43,650 bases of DNA, taken from the NCBI GenBank assembly GCA_016873455.1, contig VGXE01000012.1, positions 1-43,650 of the forward strand. The letters run 5' to 3'. The stretch's first letter is position 1. Each line of letters starts with the position of its first letter. Positions 43,469-43,650 of the stretch are shown here, piece by piece. The position numbers were made by a program, and so were the translations under genes. The notes beneath the pieces are model-generated. The model was not told where the DNA came from. It ran no database searches and saw only the letters and a program-made list of their open reading frames with translations. This DNA is from Nitrospira sp. (GTDB lineage: Bacteria > Nitrospirota > Nitrospiria > Nitrospirales > Nitrospiraceae).

Positions 43469-43650
43469 TCAATTCAGCGATTCGTTCTCGGCTAATACTT
43501 TATGGACTCTGACGAGACCAGCTGTCTTCCCACCATACACGCCGATCGCAAGCAACCGGCCTTCCCGATCAACGAGACGGATCGAGACCGGCTCACTCGA
43601 GGAAATCAACGGCTCGGTCCCGGCTGGAGACACCGCGCCTCCATGCAGGA
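43469..43650 (-). CDS. truB: tRNA pseudouridine-55 synthase TruB, C-terminal end (partial)
   Basis: About 60 C-terminal codons, open to the right edge, ending at TGA 43469-43471. The sequence EPVSIRLVDREGRLLAIGVY followed by GLVRVHKVLAE matches the PUA-like tail of TruB. Position before rpsO and pnp supports the call. The catalytic domain lies outside the window. Confidence 0.85.
   Translation of the reverse strand, partial: LHGGAVSPAGTEPLISSSEPVSIRLVDREGRLLAIGVYGGKTAGLVRVHKVLAENESLN

Overview
The window is a GC-rich chromosomal segment of a Gram-negative bacterium. Gene content and style suggest Nitrospirota, most likely a Nitrospira-like organism: lipid A and glycosyltransferase genes, an AlaC-hom-thrC-ApgM-lysC amino-acid operon, many genes with ATGA/GTGA overlaps, and dispersed heptamer repeats. 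This placement is inferred from gene content; no rRNA is present to confirm it.

Layout. 1-1650: an IS30-family element (transposase running off the left edge) that has cut the 5' part of a zinc-ribbon gene (DUF2310-like). 1690-5530: pyrophosphatase, a MidA/NDUFAF7-like methyltransferase, a secreted protein of unknown function and an RlpA-like lipoprotein. 5820-9100: a plus-strand envelope glycosylation group (GT2, LAB_N-domain protein, GT39) interrupted by a four-helix-bundle (S23/IVS) gene that sits between two inverted arrays of a 7-bp repeat. 9246-17496 (minus): PAP2 phosphatase, TolB-like propeller, M1 peptidase, double-receiver protein, FtsY, YbeY and PhoH. 17600-18340: a deletion scar that joins the first half of a prepilin peptidase to the end of an Ig-like gene. 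18563: a small LuxR-type regulator. 18828-23455 (minus): RlmB, CysS, DedA, SurE, tRNA-Pro(GGG), MerR and IHF-alpha. 23593-31700 (minus): an amino-acid block of citramalate synthase, an HsdR remnant, aspartate kinase, an ApgM-like protein, threonine synthase, homoserine dehydrogenase and an AlaC-like aminotransferase. 32007-37914 (plus): PdxJ, Nnr epimerase/dehydratase, TsaE, LapA-like and MutS, ended by a strong bidirectional terminator. 38002-39212 (minus): two secreted proteins of unknown function. 39573-43650 (minus): the classic truB-rpsO-pnp-M16 peptidase order, with truB cut by the right edge.

How the genes work together. The amino-acid block covers aspartate to aspartyl-phosphate (LysC), homoserine (Hom) and threonine (ThrC). 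The ApgM-like protein sits where a homoserine kinase would be expected, and CimA opens the citramalate route to isoleucine. RpsO, Pnp, YbeY, PhoH, FtsY, RlmB and TsaE form the translation and RNA-quality set. RlpA, the GT genes, LAB_N and PAP2 belong to the envelope.

The most unusual signal is a family of short heptamer arrays with different unit sequences but the same design: a few 7-bp units, a spacer, then the same units inverted. They occur between genes, around the S23 gene, at the PAP2 start, in the pnp leader, and in frame inside the MidA-like and YbeY coding sequences.
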